Part shown: in pieces, positions 22,874-34,787 of the stretch
How positions within the stretch are numbered: position 1 is the first letter of the stretch
How the letters are laid out: every line of letters begins with the position of its first letter
Source of the DNA: Entrophospora sp. SA101
Lineage: Eukaryota; Glomeromycota; Glomeromycetes; Entrophosporales; Entrophosporaceae
Direction of reading: 5' to 3'
DNA length: 40,711 bases
Assembly (NCBI GenBank): GCA_958430865.1
Contig: CAUDNR010003001.1
Coordinates: 106,286 to 146,996 of the forward strand
Translations under genes and position numbers: made by a program
The notes under the pieces: model-generated
Seen by the model: the letters and a program-made list of their open reading frames with translations, nothing else
Database searches by the model: none
Told to the model about the DNA's origin: nothing

Positions 22874-24958
22874 CTGAATATATTTCTGCATATTTTCTTG
22901 GAGTTCCCTTAATTATTGCTTCATGTTCACCTGATATTATGCCAAGTATTATATCTTTGAATTTTATTGACTTATTTGCAAATGGGGCACAACCACTTGA
23001 AATTTCCCATAAAAGTACTCCAATGCTATAAATATCTGATTTTTCATTGCGACTATAATTTTCAGCATTGTTTAAATATTCTGGATCTGAGTATCTTATT
23101 GTACATAATCTTTTAGAAGTCTCTATTGAAGGATCCAATAAGGATTTGGAGATTCCAAAGTCACAAATTTTAATATTTCCATTATGAATGAGAATATTTT
23201 TAGAATGCTATTTAAAATATAATTGTTGGTTATTATTATTAAAAATGTAAGAATAATTAAATATAAATAAGTAATGTTATACATACCAGATCTCTATGTA
23301 CTATTTTATTTTCATGCAAATGTCTTACAGCACTTACAATTTGTTTTGCAAATTTTAATTTAATATTCCAATCCATTATATTGAAATTGTATTTTAAATA
23401 ATCACATAGATTACCATTATTTGCATATTCTAATACAAACATGTAAGTTGTTTTATGTTCCTCTTTATTGATATGTAAAAAATTTAAATTAACAAAGTAT
23501 AATAAATATATTGCAATCCAATGATAATTAATAATGAAAAGTCAACATACTTTCTTTTGTTATACCATAAAATCCTAATATATTACTGTGAAGTTCCACT
23601 TTATGATGTTGTTTTGCCTTTAAAAAAATCAATTGTAAATGTTTTTGTTAATATATAATAAATTTATTAGATAAAAAAAATATTTACCTCATTAATAAGT
23701 TGTTCAAAAGTGTATTCTTGGTCAATATTAATTGATTTTAATGCCACAAGCCCCTGTGAATTTTTTGAAGATGCACAAGAAATTGTCCCAAATGATCCAT
23801 CATCAATAAATTCAATATTTTGAAAAGAATTGTAATCATGAAATAGAATGCATTCTTTTTCAAGTTGATTCTTAAACCTTTTTTCCTCTTCTGAAATAGA
23901 TTCTAGATTTATTTTTTGCCTTAACATTTGTACAACTTTGTAAAATGATCTTTCTACATTTACAAATGCTTTTGCTGAACTTTCAAAAAATTCACAGCCA
24001 AGTCTCTTTGCCATATTAATTCCTTCTTCCCTTGAAACCTCCCGTTCTGTATGCTTGTCACATTTATTTCCCACAAGTATAAATGGGATTTTATTAGAGC
24101 CTTTTACTCTTATTATTTGATCTTTATACCTTTCTATTTGTTCAAATGTTGAATGTGATGATATAGAATATATTAGAAGAAAACCTTCTCCATCTCTATA
24201 TATTTATTAGAATTATATGTATAATTTTAAGTCAGGGTTTAATGATTCTAACAATTATCATTAGAAATTTTAAATTTCTTTCTACCTGATCCATTGATCC
24301 CAAAGTGCTGTATACTCCTCTTTATTTAAAAAAAGACATAGTAAATGTTTTATTGTACTCAATTTTATTATAAACAGGCAACAAAGTATTACCTTGTCCT
24401 GAAGTATCTAGAACATGTAGTACACAGGGTTGATCATCAATTACTACTTGTTTTCTATATGAACCTTCAATTCTTTGGTCATGGATCTAAAAAAATAAAA
24501 ACGAAATATATTGGATAGGAATAGAAGATGTTCAAAAAATAATGTTTTAAATAAAATATTTTACCTCTATATTCAAGATAATAATTATTTTTAGTTTAAT
24601 GCATAATAGATAGAATTCGTGATAAAAAGGAAAAATTTATACAATTTGAAAAATACATACCAACAAAACTGATTCGAACACAACTAAACCAGCCAAGTTT
24701 AAGAAATGTTTAGCATTAGTCAATGGGAAAATAGTAATGATATTTATCACGCCCGTTACGCGATATGTAGATATGCGATCATTTAAAAATTCACTGATTA
24801 CATATACCGTAGGTTAATAATACCTGAGCTGTGATAGCAGTCTAATTAAAGAAAAAATAAACGGATTTATTAAAACAATACTTTTTTTAAAACCCCCCAA
24901 GCTTTATTACCTTGCCAACACCACTATCTCCAAGAACAACAAGTGTGTATAACCTCAT
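22874..24958 (-). CDS. Ras-family GTPase fused to a TKL-type protein kinase
   Basis: Exons 24958-24911, 24841-24824, 24683-24661, 24486-24393, 24319-24286, 24195-23688, 23617-23551, 23462-23287 and 23207-22874. The N-terminal 170 residues carry all Ras guanine-nucleotide boxes: GDSGVGKT (10-17), [18 protein letters not shown] and ESSAK. They resemble Rsr1/Ras most ([15 protein letters not shown]). The single exon 24195-23688 runs from [13 protein letters not shown] through ESSAK into a kinase N-lobe ([13 protein letters not shown], then VALKSIN). Later exons give [31 protein letters not shown], and [17 protein letters not shown]. Both catalytic Asp residues, the Lys and HRD/DFG are intact. 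There is no CAAX prenylation tail; the kinase replaces it. Odd points: a one-base phase gap between the third and fourth exons (also in the duplicate), an 18-nt exon, and a degenerate last kinase exon after YAEIYS. Inferred role: GTP-switched kinase signalling. Confidence 0.8.
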
Positions 24959-25730
24959 CTTAGCAAGAGTTAATTAATTGCCAAAAAAGAAAGGAGACAA
25001 AACAGTCAGTACCTATTGTGTCTTAAGCACCAATATTCATATTTCAAAATGACAGACACAAAACAAAAGCAGGCATCGTGTAAAAAGGTAAATTAAAATC
25101 AATGTTAAATACCATGGATGCATTTGGAAAGTTATATATATTACTATTGTATGCGAAATTGAAACTATGTGAAATCGAAATTTATAATTAAAATTTTGGG
25201 TTAATATTCAAAGTGTCACAATTAATACAATTAATGTAATACAGCCGGGATACAAAATTCTATAATATTAATTGACTAATTTGAATTTCACGCGTAGATT
25301 TAAAGGTTTTTTTAGTTTTCTATTCGTGTAACCAAATCTTGAAACTTTTTTATCTTTCTCTCAAGGTATTTTTTATTTTATTTTTTAAAAAAGCAAGAAT
25401 TTTAGTTATATTATAGTGTTGAAAGAAGATCGTTGCAAGAATTATGAGTTTAACCGTCCTCACATTTTTCCAATCTGCACACAATCACTATTTATTATAT
25501 TTAAACATTAGATCAAACGCGTTATATATTTGTCTACATTAAAGGTGAATTCCATTAGAATAATTAACTCATTTATAATTTATTTTATATATATATATAT
25601 ATGTATGTATGTATGTATATATTCATTCATTTATTTATATTTATACACATATAGATTATATACATTATTTTACGTTTATTTCCCAAAGATTTGATATTCA
25701 AAGCTTCAAAGTTACAGTCAATATTTTATC
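24959..25730. promoter_or_regulatory. Shared divergent promoter region between Ras-kinase and RRM genes
   Basis: The two genes start 772 bp apart and point away from each other. The stretch is non-coding, with an AT/GTAT microsatellite at about 25585-25623. Its Ras-proximal part up to 25532 is copied at 38138-38711, which shows how much of the control region moved with the duplicate. No specific binding site can be supported. Confidence 0.5.
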
Positions 25731-27631
25731 ATGAAACGTAGTAACGATAACAGCAATCAAAGTCATGAAGATGCTAAAAAAGCAAGGCATAATCCAAATA
25801 ATAGTAGTGGCAACGTTTTTTTAACAAGAGGTAATGAAAATTAAAAATTTATATTGATTTTACAAAATATTTTTATCAAGCACTAATAGCTGATTATTAT
25901 CATAAAGCCGCTCCGTTGAGATTAAAGCAACCCACAAATCGACCTTCAAAAATTTATCAAAAATATTCTACAAATGTTATTAGACGAACTGTATATCTTG
26001 GAAATTTACCACCAAATGTAGAAGTTTATAAACTTATAAATCAAATCAAAGTTGGTCCATTAGAGTCTGTAAAACTACATCCTGACAGAATTTGTGCATT
26101 CATTTCTTTTATGAATGCTACTCTTGCAAAAGCATTTTATGATGAAGCTACGAACAACCAAATTTTTTATGAAGGTCAAGAACTTTACGTTGGTTGGGGT
26201 AGATTATCAGCTGTACCTTTAGGTGTTCAATTAGCTGTTGAAGAAAACAATGCTTCACGTAACGTTCTCCTAGAAAATTTGGATGATTCGATCACTGAAA
26301 GGATTTTACATAGAGATTTGGCTGAATATGGTTATATTGATACTATTCAAATTATCAGAGAAAAAAAGATTGGATTAGTTCATTTCTGGAATATTTCAAG
26401 TGCCATTAGAGCAGTTGAATCATTACCATCAAAATACGCATACAAAAAGGTTAAAGTTGATTATGCCAAAGACCGGTGTGAAATATATATGCAAAACACT
26501 CTCCTTCAAAGCTTTGGAAATAAGGCATCTCATAATCCTTATCTTGATGTTATGTCAACAACTCGTAATCCTTATCTTAATGATGTGACAACAACTCGTA
26601 ATCCTTATCTTAATAATGTGTCAATTCATGATCATAATCTTAATGCTATGTCATCAATTCATAATCATAATCTTAATGCATGCACTTTATTTCACAAAAG
26701 ATATCATCCCAATGAAAATCAACACGCATTATCTGAAGAAACTATGGCAAATGTCACTAGCAATGTTGGAAACCGAAGTGTTTATCTTGGAAATATTCAC
26801 CCCTCAACTAGGTCTGAAGAAATTTGTAATTATATTCGTGCCGGTAATCTTGAATGTATTCAATACATCCCGAAAAAACAAGTCGCATTTGTCAGATTCG
26901 TTGATCCAAACAGTGCAGCGAGCTTTTTGTTTATGGCACAAAATTTAGGCTTGGTAATCAAAAATAGAAAACTTAAAGCTGCTTGGGGGGACAATCCAGG
27001 ACCATTGCCTAAAGATATAGAGCATGAAGTGAATAACAGGCATGCTTCTCGTAATATTTATATTGGAAAACTTGGTGAAGGAATGACCGAAGAAAAACTA
27101 TATAATGACTTTAAAAAGTACGGCGAAATAGAATCAACCAATCTTGTCAAAGAAAAATCATGTGGATTTGTCAACTTTATGTCTATTAGTTCTGCAATCA
27201 GAGCAATGAAGCTTATTAAAGGAAATGACGATTACAAAGACTGTTATATTAATTATGGAAAAGATCGTTGTGGTGATTGTAGTGACGCCAAAAATAGAAA
27301 ACTTAAGGCTGCTGAGGATGACAATCCAGGACCATTGTCTGAAGAGGATGAAATGAATAACAGGCCTCCTTCTCGTAATGTTTATATTGAAAAACTTGGT
27401 GAAGGAATGACCGAAGAAAAACTATATAAAGACTTTAAAAAATGTGGCAAAATAGAATCAATCATTCTTGACAGAGAAAAATCATGCGGATTTGTCAACT
27501 TTATGTCTATTGGTTCTGGAATCAGAGCAGTGAAACGCATTAAAAGAAAAAGTGGTTACAAAAACTGTTATATTAATTATGGAAAAGATCGTTGTGATGA
27601 TGGTAGCGATACAAATAAAAATAACAAATAA
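25731..27631 (+). CDS. Multi-RRM RNA-binding protein (Mrn1/Nrd1-like) with a duplicated last RRM
   Basis: Exon 1 is 25731-25830. Exon 2 begins at 25908, or in frame at 25890 or 25881, and ends at 27631, giving about 607-616 residues. Five RRMs are visible by their RNP2-like strands: RRTVYLGNLPP, SRNVLLENLDD, NRSVYLGNIHP, SRNIYIGKLGE and SRNVYIEKLGE. They have matching RNP1-like strands such as CAFISFM, AFVRFV and CGFVNFM. Arrangement and spacing recall fungal Mrn1 and S. pombe Nrd1, cytoplasmic mRNA-binding proteins with four RRMs. The fifth RRM plus its linker (KNRKLKAA, DNPGPL) is a tandem copy of the fourth. Between RRM2 and RRM3 lie short repeats of NPYL and HNHNLNA units, encoded by near-perfect 30-bp repeats. 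No lesions were seen. A truncated inverted copy lies at 38701-39728. Confidence 0.85.
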
Positions 27632-29065
27632 ATTTGCAATATAAATTTTAAATTCTATTTAGAATCTTGATTCTTGTTATTCTTGTAATTTTTTTATATA
27701 TTTCTCTAATTAAATAATAAATAAATGATCGATCATATATTATGAAATGATTTATTTTTTTTTTTTTTTCAAGAAAACAATGTAAAAAATAACATTCAAT
27801 TTCACATTAAAAAAAATGAGATATATATTTGTTTATTGTACTATTGTTACATATTGACAAATAGGAGAACACAAACAAATATGCATGCAGTGAAACCTTT
27901 TAAATGTCTTATCGGTGAGAAGATTGCTTAACCGTTTTGGTATTATTATTGTGAATGTTTATATTATATACCGAAAAGGTAAAAAATAGAGGAGAAAACC
28001 GATATTGTTCTCCGATTTTTTAAAAATTCCCAAATAATTCAATATAACGATTTAGATGTTGATGACGATAACGATAAATGAAAATGATGTATATACATGT
28101 GATATATATATAATACAAGCAGTATATTTAAAAATAATTTTTATTAAATTTTTTCAACAATGCGGTAAGATAAGGACAATTGTTTGACTTACCGTTTGTT
28201 ACATATCGTCAACGGCGTAAAATGGTTCTCGTTTAGGAAATTTTTTGTGCAAAGAAGAAAGATTGTAACCATAAACTGCTAGTTTGTCTATAATAATTAA
28301 AAAATAATAAATAACATGATCGTCTACAACAGCGCACTATGTCATGCATATTACATTTCATGAATGTTAGTATTGATATTCAAAATATGATTAAAGTGTG
28401 ATTTGTAAAGAACTATTATAATTTTGTAATTCACAAAAAAAAACACGAGTGTGAGTGAGTTTTACAAATTTAAACATTAATATTAACATTGATCAATTTT
28501 TAAATATGAATGAACGGATGAATGGTCAATTATCAAGAACACATACACACACGGTATTCATCACGCAACACAATAATTAATATGTAACTGTCACATATAA
28601 TATAGATCTTACATGAACCTCTTTTTTATATATAGTGTACAAATATAATAAATCTAATTGTTTATGGTTACATTAAGTTTTATTTATATTACATTTATTT
28701 TAATAAAAATACTATTTAAAAATCCACAACGTATGTTGTTGTATCTTTTCTCTTTTTTTTCCACACCGCACTATTTAAATTATTTATATATTCTCCCAAA
28801 AAAATAACTTTTTTTTTCTCTTGTATAAAAATATACATTTTATTATCTTTTCGCTAAAAACTAAAAATATTTTTCTCACTAAAAAAAATAAATTTCTAAT
28901 TTCTTAAACCAAAATTCACTAATTAATTTAACTGATAATTACACGCAGTAAATTTGGAAAAAAAATAAAAACAACGCACGGAACGAACTTGCAAACAACA
29001 AAAATATAATTTTATCTTTATTTCAGCAACAAATTTTGGTCGGAATAAAAAGCAGTAATAATAAC
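27632..29065. other. Long AT-rich intergenic region and probable 5' leader of the next gene
   Basis: No coding sequence recognised. A candidate intron acceptor (tttatttcag) at about 29016-29025 lies 40 bases before the ATG at 29066, so the leader of the downstream gene may be spliced. Short repeats of GTGTGAGTGAG and CACACAC type occur near 28447 and 28545. Confidence 0.4.
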
Positions 29066-30724
29066 ATGTCAGCAATGGATATCAATAACAAAAACAAAAT
29101 CAATACCAACAGTAATGAAGCATCACAAAGACCAGGAGTTGCTACAAATTTTTTATATAAAATAACAGAATTAGCAGCCTACACTTCAACTTTAGCCTCT
29201 GAAACTTATCAAACTTTAACTGGTGTAGGAACCAACAATAATAACAACAACAACGACGATGACAACAACGGCGACGGTAGCGAAGACGAGAGCAACAAAA
29301 AAAATAAAAATAAAAAGAATGGTGAAGGCTATTATTATTATTCTAGAAAAAATCAATATTATTACGACGATGTGATGAAAATTAAAGATGACGACGACGA
29401 TTATGCGGAGGATAATGACGATGATTATTATTACAGTTCAGATGATGACATTAAAAAAGATCATTCCATTCGGAAATTAAATAACAACGACAACGATAAT
29501 AATAACGATTTTGAACCTCCGCCACCATACGATAGTTCGTGGACTATGCCACCACCATCTGTGACTCCCAACTCTGGTAAAAATTCATTAACTGTACCAG
29601 CGTTATCTTCTTCACCAACTGCACAAGAATCAAATAATAAAGTTAAATTTGAAACTACCGGTGACGATGTTGATGGTGATGACGATGACGACGATGGTAA
29701 CTTAAACAGCAACAATAAAAATAATAATTGTCCTCGTCGTAAACCAATACGTGTTCGTCGTAACCGTAGACCACTCCGTAGAAAATCTTCTTCGGTTGAC
29801 TTGAGCTCATCATCATCATCATCATCGACATCCACATCGACAAAAAATCAAAAACAAGCCACTGAAGAAGATGATGTTTTCCATAAATTCAATTATAAAT
29901 TAGCAGATATGATTGCAGAAGGTAAAGCTGCACTGACAAGCACAGTAGATATTAGTGAAGTTGAAATGATGATGATCGAAGCGAAAGAAAGAGAAGAAAG
30001 AATTATGAAAGAAATCGGTATTCAAACACCAATGACCAGAAGAGCAAGAAGACTTACAAATTCTTCTTCAACATCATCCGATTTTGAATATTTTGGTTCA
30101 GCTCCAATGTCTAATTCTTTTGATTATGGATATGGTTTAGCTCAAAGTGGCTATTCATCACCAACAGGTTATGATTCACCACCAATAGGATTCTTTTCGG
30201 CTAACAACACTTCTTCTACTGCTATAAACACCAACACTACCACTTCGTCGTCGTCATCTCCTTTATTATCATCACCAACTCTTGGATATTCAACGGTTGG
30301 AAATTCATCACCCACACAATATGGCTTTACCAACAATAATAATTATAATCATTACAGCAACATCAACAACAATAATCAATATAATAATAATCACCATTAT
30401 AATAATTATAATAATAATCACTACAATAACAATAATAGTCATAATAATTATCCATACCATCATAATCATCACAGCAATAGCAATCATTATATTAATAATA
30501 ACAACCATAATAATAATAATAATAATAATAATTATGGATACCCTTTATTTGTTGAATCTCCTTCTTCTAACAATACAATGATGATGACAACACCATCAAC
30601 ATTTAACAATAATCATGCTTATTATGGTAGTAACAGTGGTGGTCATAATAATAATAATAACTTTGGAATAAATCCTAATCTTATAAATCCAAACGGAATT
30701 TATAACTCAAGAGGATACTATTAA
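29066..30724 (+). CDS. Asn/Asp-rich protein with a PPxY motif, function unknown
   Basis: I chose ATG 29066 (MSAMDINNKNK) because the frame upstream of it, back to 29036, has no ATG. The single-exon protein has about 552 residues. An N-terminal part (ATNFLYKITELAAYTSTL) is followed by Asp/Glu and Tyr runs. Then comes PPPPYDSSW, a PPxY motif of the type bound by WW domains of Rsp5/NEDD4 ubiquitin ligases. A basic Arg-rich patch (RRKPIRVRRNRRPLRRK) follows, with poly-Ser. A short ordered helix region (LADMIAEGKAALTST, then EVEMMMIEAKEREERIMKEI) is the only part that looks conserved. The C-terminal 200 residues are Asn/Tyr/His-rich and probably disordered or prion-like. No family was recognised; an adaptor or scaffold role is only a guess. 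Triplet repeats may vary between strains. Confidence 0.75.
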   Translation: MSAMDINNKNKINTNSNEASQRPGVATNFLYKITELAAYTSTLASETYQTLTGVGTNNNNNNNDDDNNGDGSEDESNKKNKNKKNGEGYYYYSRKNQYYYDDVMKIKDDDDDYAEDNDDDYYYSSDDDIKKDHSIRKLNNNDNDNNNDFEPPPPYDSSWTMPPPSVTPNSGKNSLTVPALSSSPTAQESNNKVKFETTGDDVDGDDDDDDGNLNSNNKNNNCPRRKPIRVRRNRRPLRRKSSSVDLSSSSSSSSTSTSTKNQKQATEEDDVFHKFNYKLADMIAEGKAALTSTVDISEVEMMMIEAKEREERIMKEIGIQTPMTRRARRLTNSSSTSSDFEYFGSAPMSNSFDYGYGLAQSGYSSPTGYDSPPIGFFSANNTSSTAINTNTTTSSSSSPLLSSPTLGYSTVGNSSPTQYGFTNNNNYNHYSNINNNNQYNNNHHYNNYNNNHYNNNNSHNNYPYHHNHHSNSNHYINNNNHNNNNNNNNYGYPLFVESPSSNNTMMMTTPSTFNNNHAYYGSNSGGHNNNNNFGINPNLINPNGIYNSRGYY

Positions 30725-33356
30725 TAATTTAATTTTACTAATTTAATTTAGAAAATTTAATTTTAATTTAACTTTTTCCTTATTTAGAAATAAAATTATA
30801 ATTCGATTAATCCGTAGTTAGATTTTAAATTAGATTAATACTAGTACCATAAATATTACATAGAAAACTAATAATAATAATAATAATAATAATTATAGTA
30901 TATATTTTCATTCCTTTGTAAATATTTTATTAGAAAGAATGTTGCACATTTTTTCAATTGTATTGTAATTTTTCTACATATAAATTATATATATTTTAAG
31001 GGTTTTATAAATGTTTTTTATTTGATAATAAAAAATCTATCATTGTCAATAATCATCATATCATCATCATCATCATCATCATCATCAATATATATATTAC
31101 TATAGATTTGGTTTTTTTATTTTAAGGTTTTTTTTTTTAAAAAAAAATTTAAGTTTTCTTTATATTATTTAAATTAATTAATTAATTAATTATGTGTTAA
31201 TTATGTATGTGATTTATGTTCATATTATGTTTTATTATTATTATTGTTTGTCTTTTTTGTAAATATAAATTAAAAATAAAAGAAAAAAATTATGTGGAAA
31301 AATCAATGCCCGTCCGTCATGCGAAAAAAATTACCAAATTTGGATAAAATCATTGAAGAAAGCATACTGGTTAATTCCATTATTTCCGTACGAATTTAAC
31401 CAACTAAAGATTCGCTCGTACATTATACTGTGATATGTCATTATAATAATAATATAAATAATGTAACGGAAATTTCTAGACAAATGATGTCACTCCACCA
31501 GTATAGTATAACAAAGATAAAATAGCGAGTGTCATTTATAATAAGGAGAGTAAATTCATTTATATTCATAAAACCTTGGCTCTGTCATTTTATTATATAG
31601 TTGGCAGTCCCAGTCCAATTCTATAATTTTTTGATAAGAGGAGAATCATTTTCAAAGGTTTCCTTTCTTTCTACTAATAACTGGATTTTGATTCTTTCAA
31701 TTGTAGTTTTTTACAATTCAACAAACAATTACGACAAGTTTTTTTAGTTAGTCTGACTCGTGAGAAATTTTTAATTTTTTTGTGACAAAGTCCAAATAAA
31801 GTCTAGTCTAGTCCAATAAATCCAACCAATTGGACCAATGTACTTTTTTTACTGACAATTTTTGACAACACTGGCTCAGTCTAAATTTTAAAAGCATAGG
31901 AGTCACTCTTTAGAAAGGTTTTCTCGAAAAATAATCATTCTGTAAAAAACTATTAATCGACGATCCTTTTGTGAACGGCAATAAAATTTAAAAAATTTCG
32001 CACGAATATAAAAAATTTTCCTGGATAAAGCACATGATATCATGTGGTTACATTCACAAAAGGATAGTCAAATTAATCAGATCGTGATAGTCAAGTTAGC
32101 GAGACAATTTTAATGACTTTTTTGTTATTATGTGTCAATAAATGTCTGGTTATTTATACTGACTGTTATCATAACTATCCAACAAATTTTAATATATACA
32201 GAGTCAAGTACGTTTTTTAAATACTTACATGACACTTTTACGATTTAGAGAATAAACAAGCATAGATTGATTATAGAATGATAATAATGTAAAGAGATAT
32301 TTAATATCATTATATTTAATATTAATAATCGCACCAAAATCACGTGAACTCCATTTTTGGAAATACCTTTAGAATTTTATTTTTTGCATTTTTGAACATA
32401 GTGGTTATACCCGCCTCACCGATTATTCACCGATTATCCGGTTAATCGGGTGCTGAAAAATTTCACATGAATAGTCGGTGGTACAGGATAATAATAATAA
32501 ATAAAATTTTTATCAATACTTGTAAACAGATAGATAAACATCTCCACAGACTTTAGAATTGGATAAAGTAAGATATTCAGAGGTGAGGCACTGAACGAAT
32601 CGAACCGAGTCAAATTTTAAAGTGATTGTGATTTGATTCGGATCAAACCGAATTCCTAAATTTCTTTAATATCATATTAACAGGGTTTCTATTCGAATAA
32701 GAATTTGTATTGTGAATATAGACTTTGCGCATTAATATTAATAACGATAACAAATAAAAAGTAATGTAGTTTACAGTTGCAAAATTCGTTTTTTTAAATT
32801 TAAATAATAAATATGATGAATGACGATAATTGCATCGTTGAAAATGATACCTCTTCAATTACTACTTCAACAAGCACAGTGTAATAATGTGTTCAAAGCA
32901 CAAAAAATGGTGTGGATAAGCCAAATGCGATTATTGCACTAGGAAAAAAAAATTTTTTTTGACTTTAGAAACCATTTATTTCCAAAGGCAACTCTTTATA
33001 CAGTATTCAAATTCTTTCATATGTGCATATATATTTGAATTAGATTCGAACCAAGTCAAATCAATCATTATCCGAATGTTGAATTTTATTGATTGACCAA
33101 GTTCTCAAACACCCCAATAATCAACGGATACACCACTATTGAATGAATTGCAAAATTGCTATTTTTTGAAATCTGGCCGCGTGGCGCAACAATAGGCCGC
33201 CCCAACCATATATCTCTCTTTTTCAAACATTTCCCCCGAATTATATCACAATGAAAGCAAGCAGACTTTTTTTTTCAAGGATTAGATATTTTCATGGACT
33301 CCAAGATCTAATTTGAAAAGGGAATCGAAAATAAATTCGATAAATCGAAATAATGT
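30725..33356. other. Gene-poor region with microsatellites and small inverted repeats
   Basis: No gene seen. Contents include (ATC)n at about 31048-31087, (AATT)n at about 31173-31192, and AT-rich 3' sequence of the preceding gene. An inverted pair GATCCTTTTGTGAA / TTCACAAAAGGAT (31963-31976 and 32053-32065) encloses a 14-bp palindrome ACATGATATCATGT at 32032-32045. A possible short inverted element spans 31361-31508, with CATACTGGT at one end and ACCAGTATAG at the other. GAATCGAACCGAGTCAAAT and GATTCGAACCAAGTCAAAT near 32596 and 33045 are a degenerate direct pair. Confidence 0.5.
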
Positions 33357-33508
33357 ACATCAGGAAAATAATCTCAATGTAAACCTACGCAGGGTTTAAA
33401 ACTGACCAGCATTATGCGGAAATGTTAACAGAATTACTAAAATATCGACATAATGCTGGCCAATTCTGAACCCTACGTAGGTTTATGTAGGATTTATTTT
33501 CCTGATGT
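33357..33508. repeat. 60-bp arms inverted repeat with a 32-nt loop
   Basis: The left arm 33357-33416 and the reverse complement of the right arm 33449-33508 both begin ACATCAGGAAAATAA, share AAACCTACG and AGGGTT, and end CCAGCATTATG. In the inner 33 bp there are five mismatches and all are transitions. The right arm contains the first codons of the open frame starting at 33453. Confidence 0.85.
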
Positions 33509-34565
33509 AGTTACTGAGAGTGATATTTCAAGAGGTGAAATTGTTAAAAACACAGAAAAAACTATTCAAATTATTCAATTTGAGGTAATTCGTCTCGTCA
33601 AAAGAAATATCAAAAGAAGTGTTTTTAACCGAGTATTAAAATCAAGTTTTATTCTGGATCATTCTACTAGAAAACTCGCCAATGACATTTATGTAAGTAA
33701 TTTGTATGTAGCTAAATATATCAGTTTTGCATATGGTAACAGAAGATTTCAATTCCATGAATATTTCTCTAGGATAAGAAAGAAAAGTTCAAGGAGCGCA
33801 TTACAAAAGCCAAAGAATATTCATGTATACAACTTTCATAAAGGGCAGATGCTCAACTTGAAAAGTTGTCGAAATATGAAGGTGGTACATTTTACAAGTT
33901 ATTAGCAATACTAGAGGCAAATTAAAAACTTTTGTTTTTTCGTTTGTTAGGTAATGACGAGAAAACCGGTTTATTTGTGTCTCACAGGCGGACATTAGGC
34001 GTCATGTTTCTTACTGCGATTGTTTCGGATCTGGAAAGTGTTGTAGAGTACGAACAGGTATGAATAAATTAAAACCAAAATCTCGTGAATATTTTTCATT
34101 ACACTCATACACAAGTTTATTTAAATTTAGATATAAACGTTCGAGGAAAATCGGGTGAATATTACTTCGTACACTTGTATATATCGATTATCCGTGTTTT
34201 AAAACTCTAAAAAATGTATATTTAGCAAAGAAACGTGTAATTACAAATTTATGGAGTATTTCCAGAATATTTCTGGAATTGAAATTAAAATAATGGTGTA
34301 TTTTTTTTACAGGGGAGACCCATATAAAATTTTTTTTTAAAAGTTGTCAAGGCTTCTTTCTTTTACCTCTTTACATATTATTTTAGAATTGGTTGGAGAT
34401 CATGCATTAACACGTATGTTATACGTTGAAGGACTAATAAGCTCGATAACTGATGAAATAATAAATGAGGCTGCCATAGTATTTTCACGAGCTTATCCTG
34501 AAATTGTTGCTGGCAAAGTTAAATCATCTGGATTATCGTGCATTTTGATTAATTTACAATACTGA
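33453..34565 (+). pseudogene. Unrecognised multi-exon gene or its remains
   Basis: Four exon-like pieces lie in order. The first (33453-33692) starts MLANSEPYVGLCRIYFPD and ends at a clean GTAAGT donor. The second (33773 onward, after TCTCTAG) reads DKKEKFKERITKAKEYS, then after an in-frame TAA at 33839-33841 AQLEKLSKYEGGTFYKLLA. The third (33951-34057) reads NDEKTGLFVSHRRTLGVMF and ends at GTATGA. The fourth (34387-34565) reads ELVGDHALTRMLYVEGLISS and AYPEIVAGKVKSSG. The composition looks coding and the splice signals are reasonable, but the stop in exon 2 and a phase mismatch before exon 4 suggest decay or missed exons. No family was recognised. The start lies inside the right arm of a long inverted repeat, so a transcript beginning upstream would fold on its own 5' end. 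Confidence 0.4.
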
Positions 34566-34787
34566 CACTAATATTTCACTACAATCATAAGAATACAAGA
34601 AACTTATCATTGCCCTAATGGATTTGATGTAGAGATTAATTATTACAGTTGATAAGCAAAAAATTATATTAATGGACAATGAGTTTTCTGTTCTTATTAA
34701 AAAAATATAAATCTTTATAATAATACTTGATATTTGATGCGTGAATGGTCATGTGAGAAAAAAAAAACAAATGTCTATTTCGAACGA

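Noticed and set aside
30282..30581. Ile-rich plus frame and its antisense
   Set aside because: Shifted-frame and antisense readings of the AAT/CAT-rich Asn/His tail of the PPxY protein.
32596..33065. tRNA-like GGTTCGAATC words
   Set aside because: The words occur as a degenerate direct pair, with no acceptor stem or anticodon arm; no tRNA gene was found anywhere in the window.
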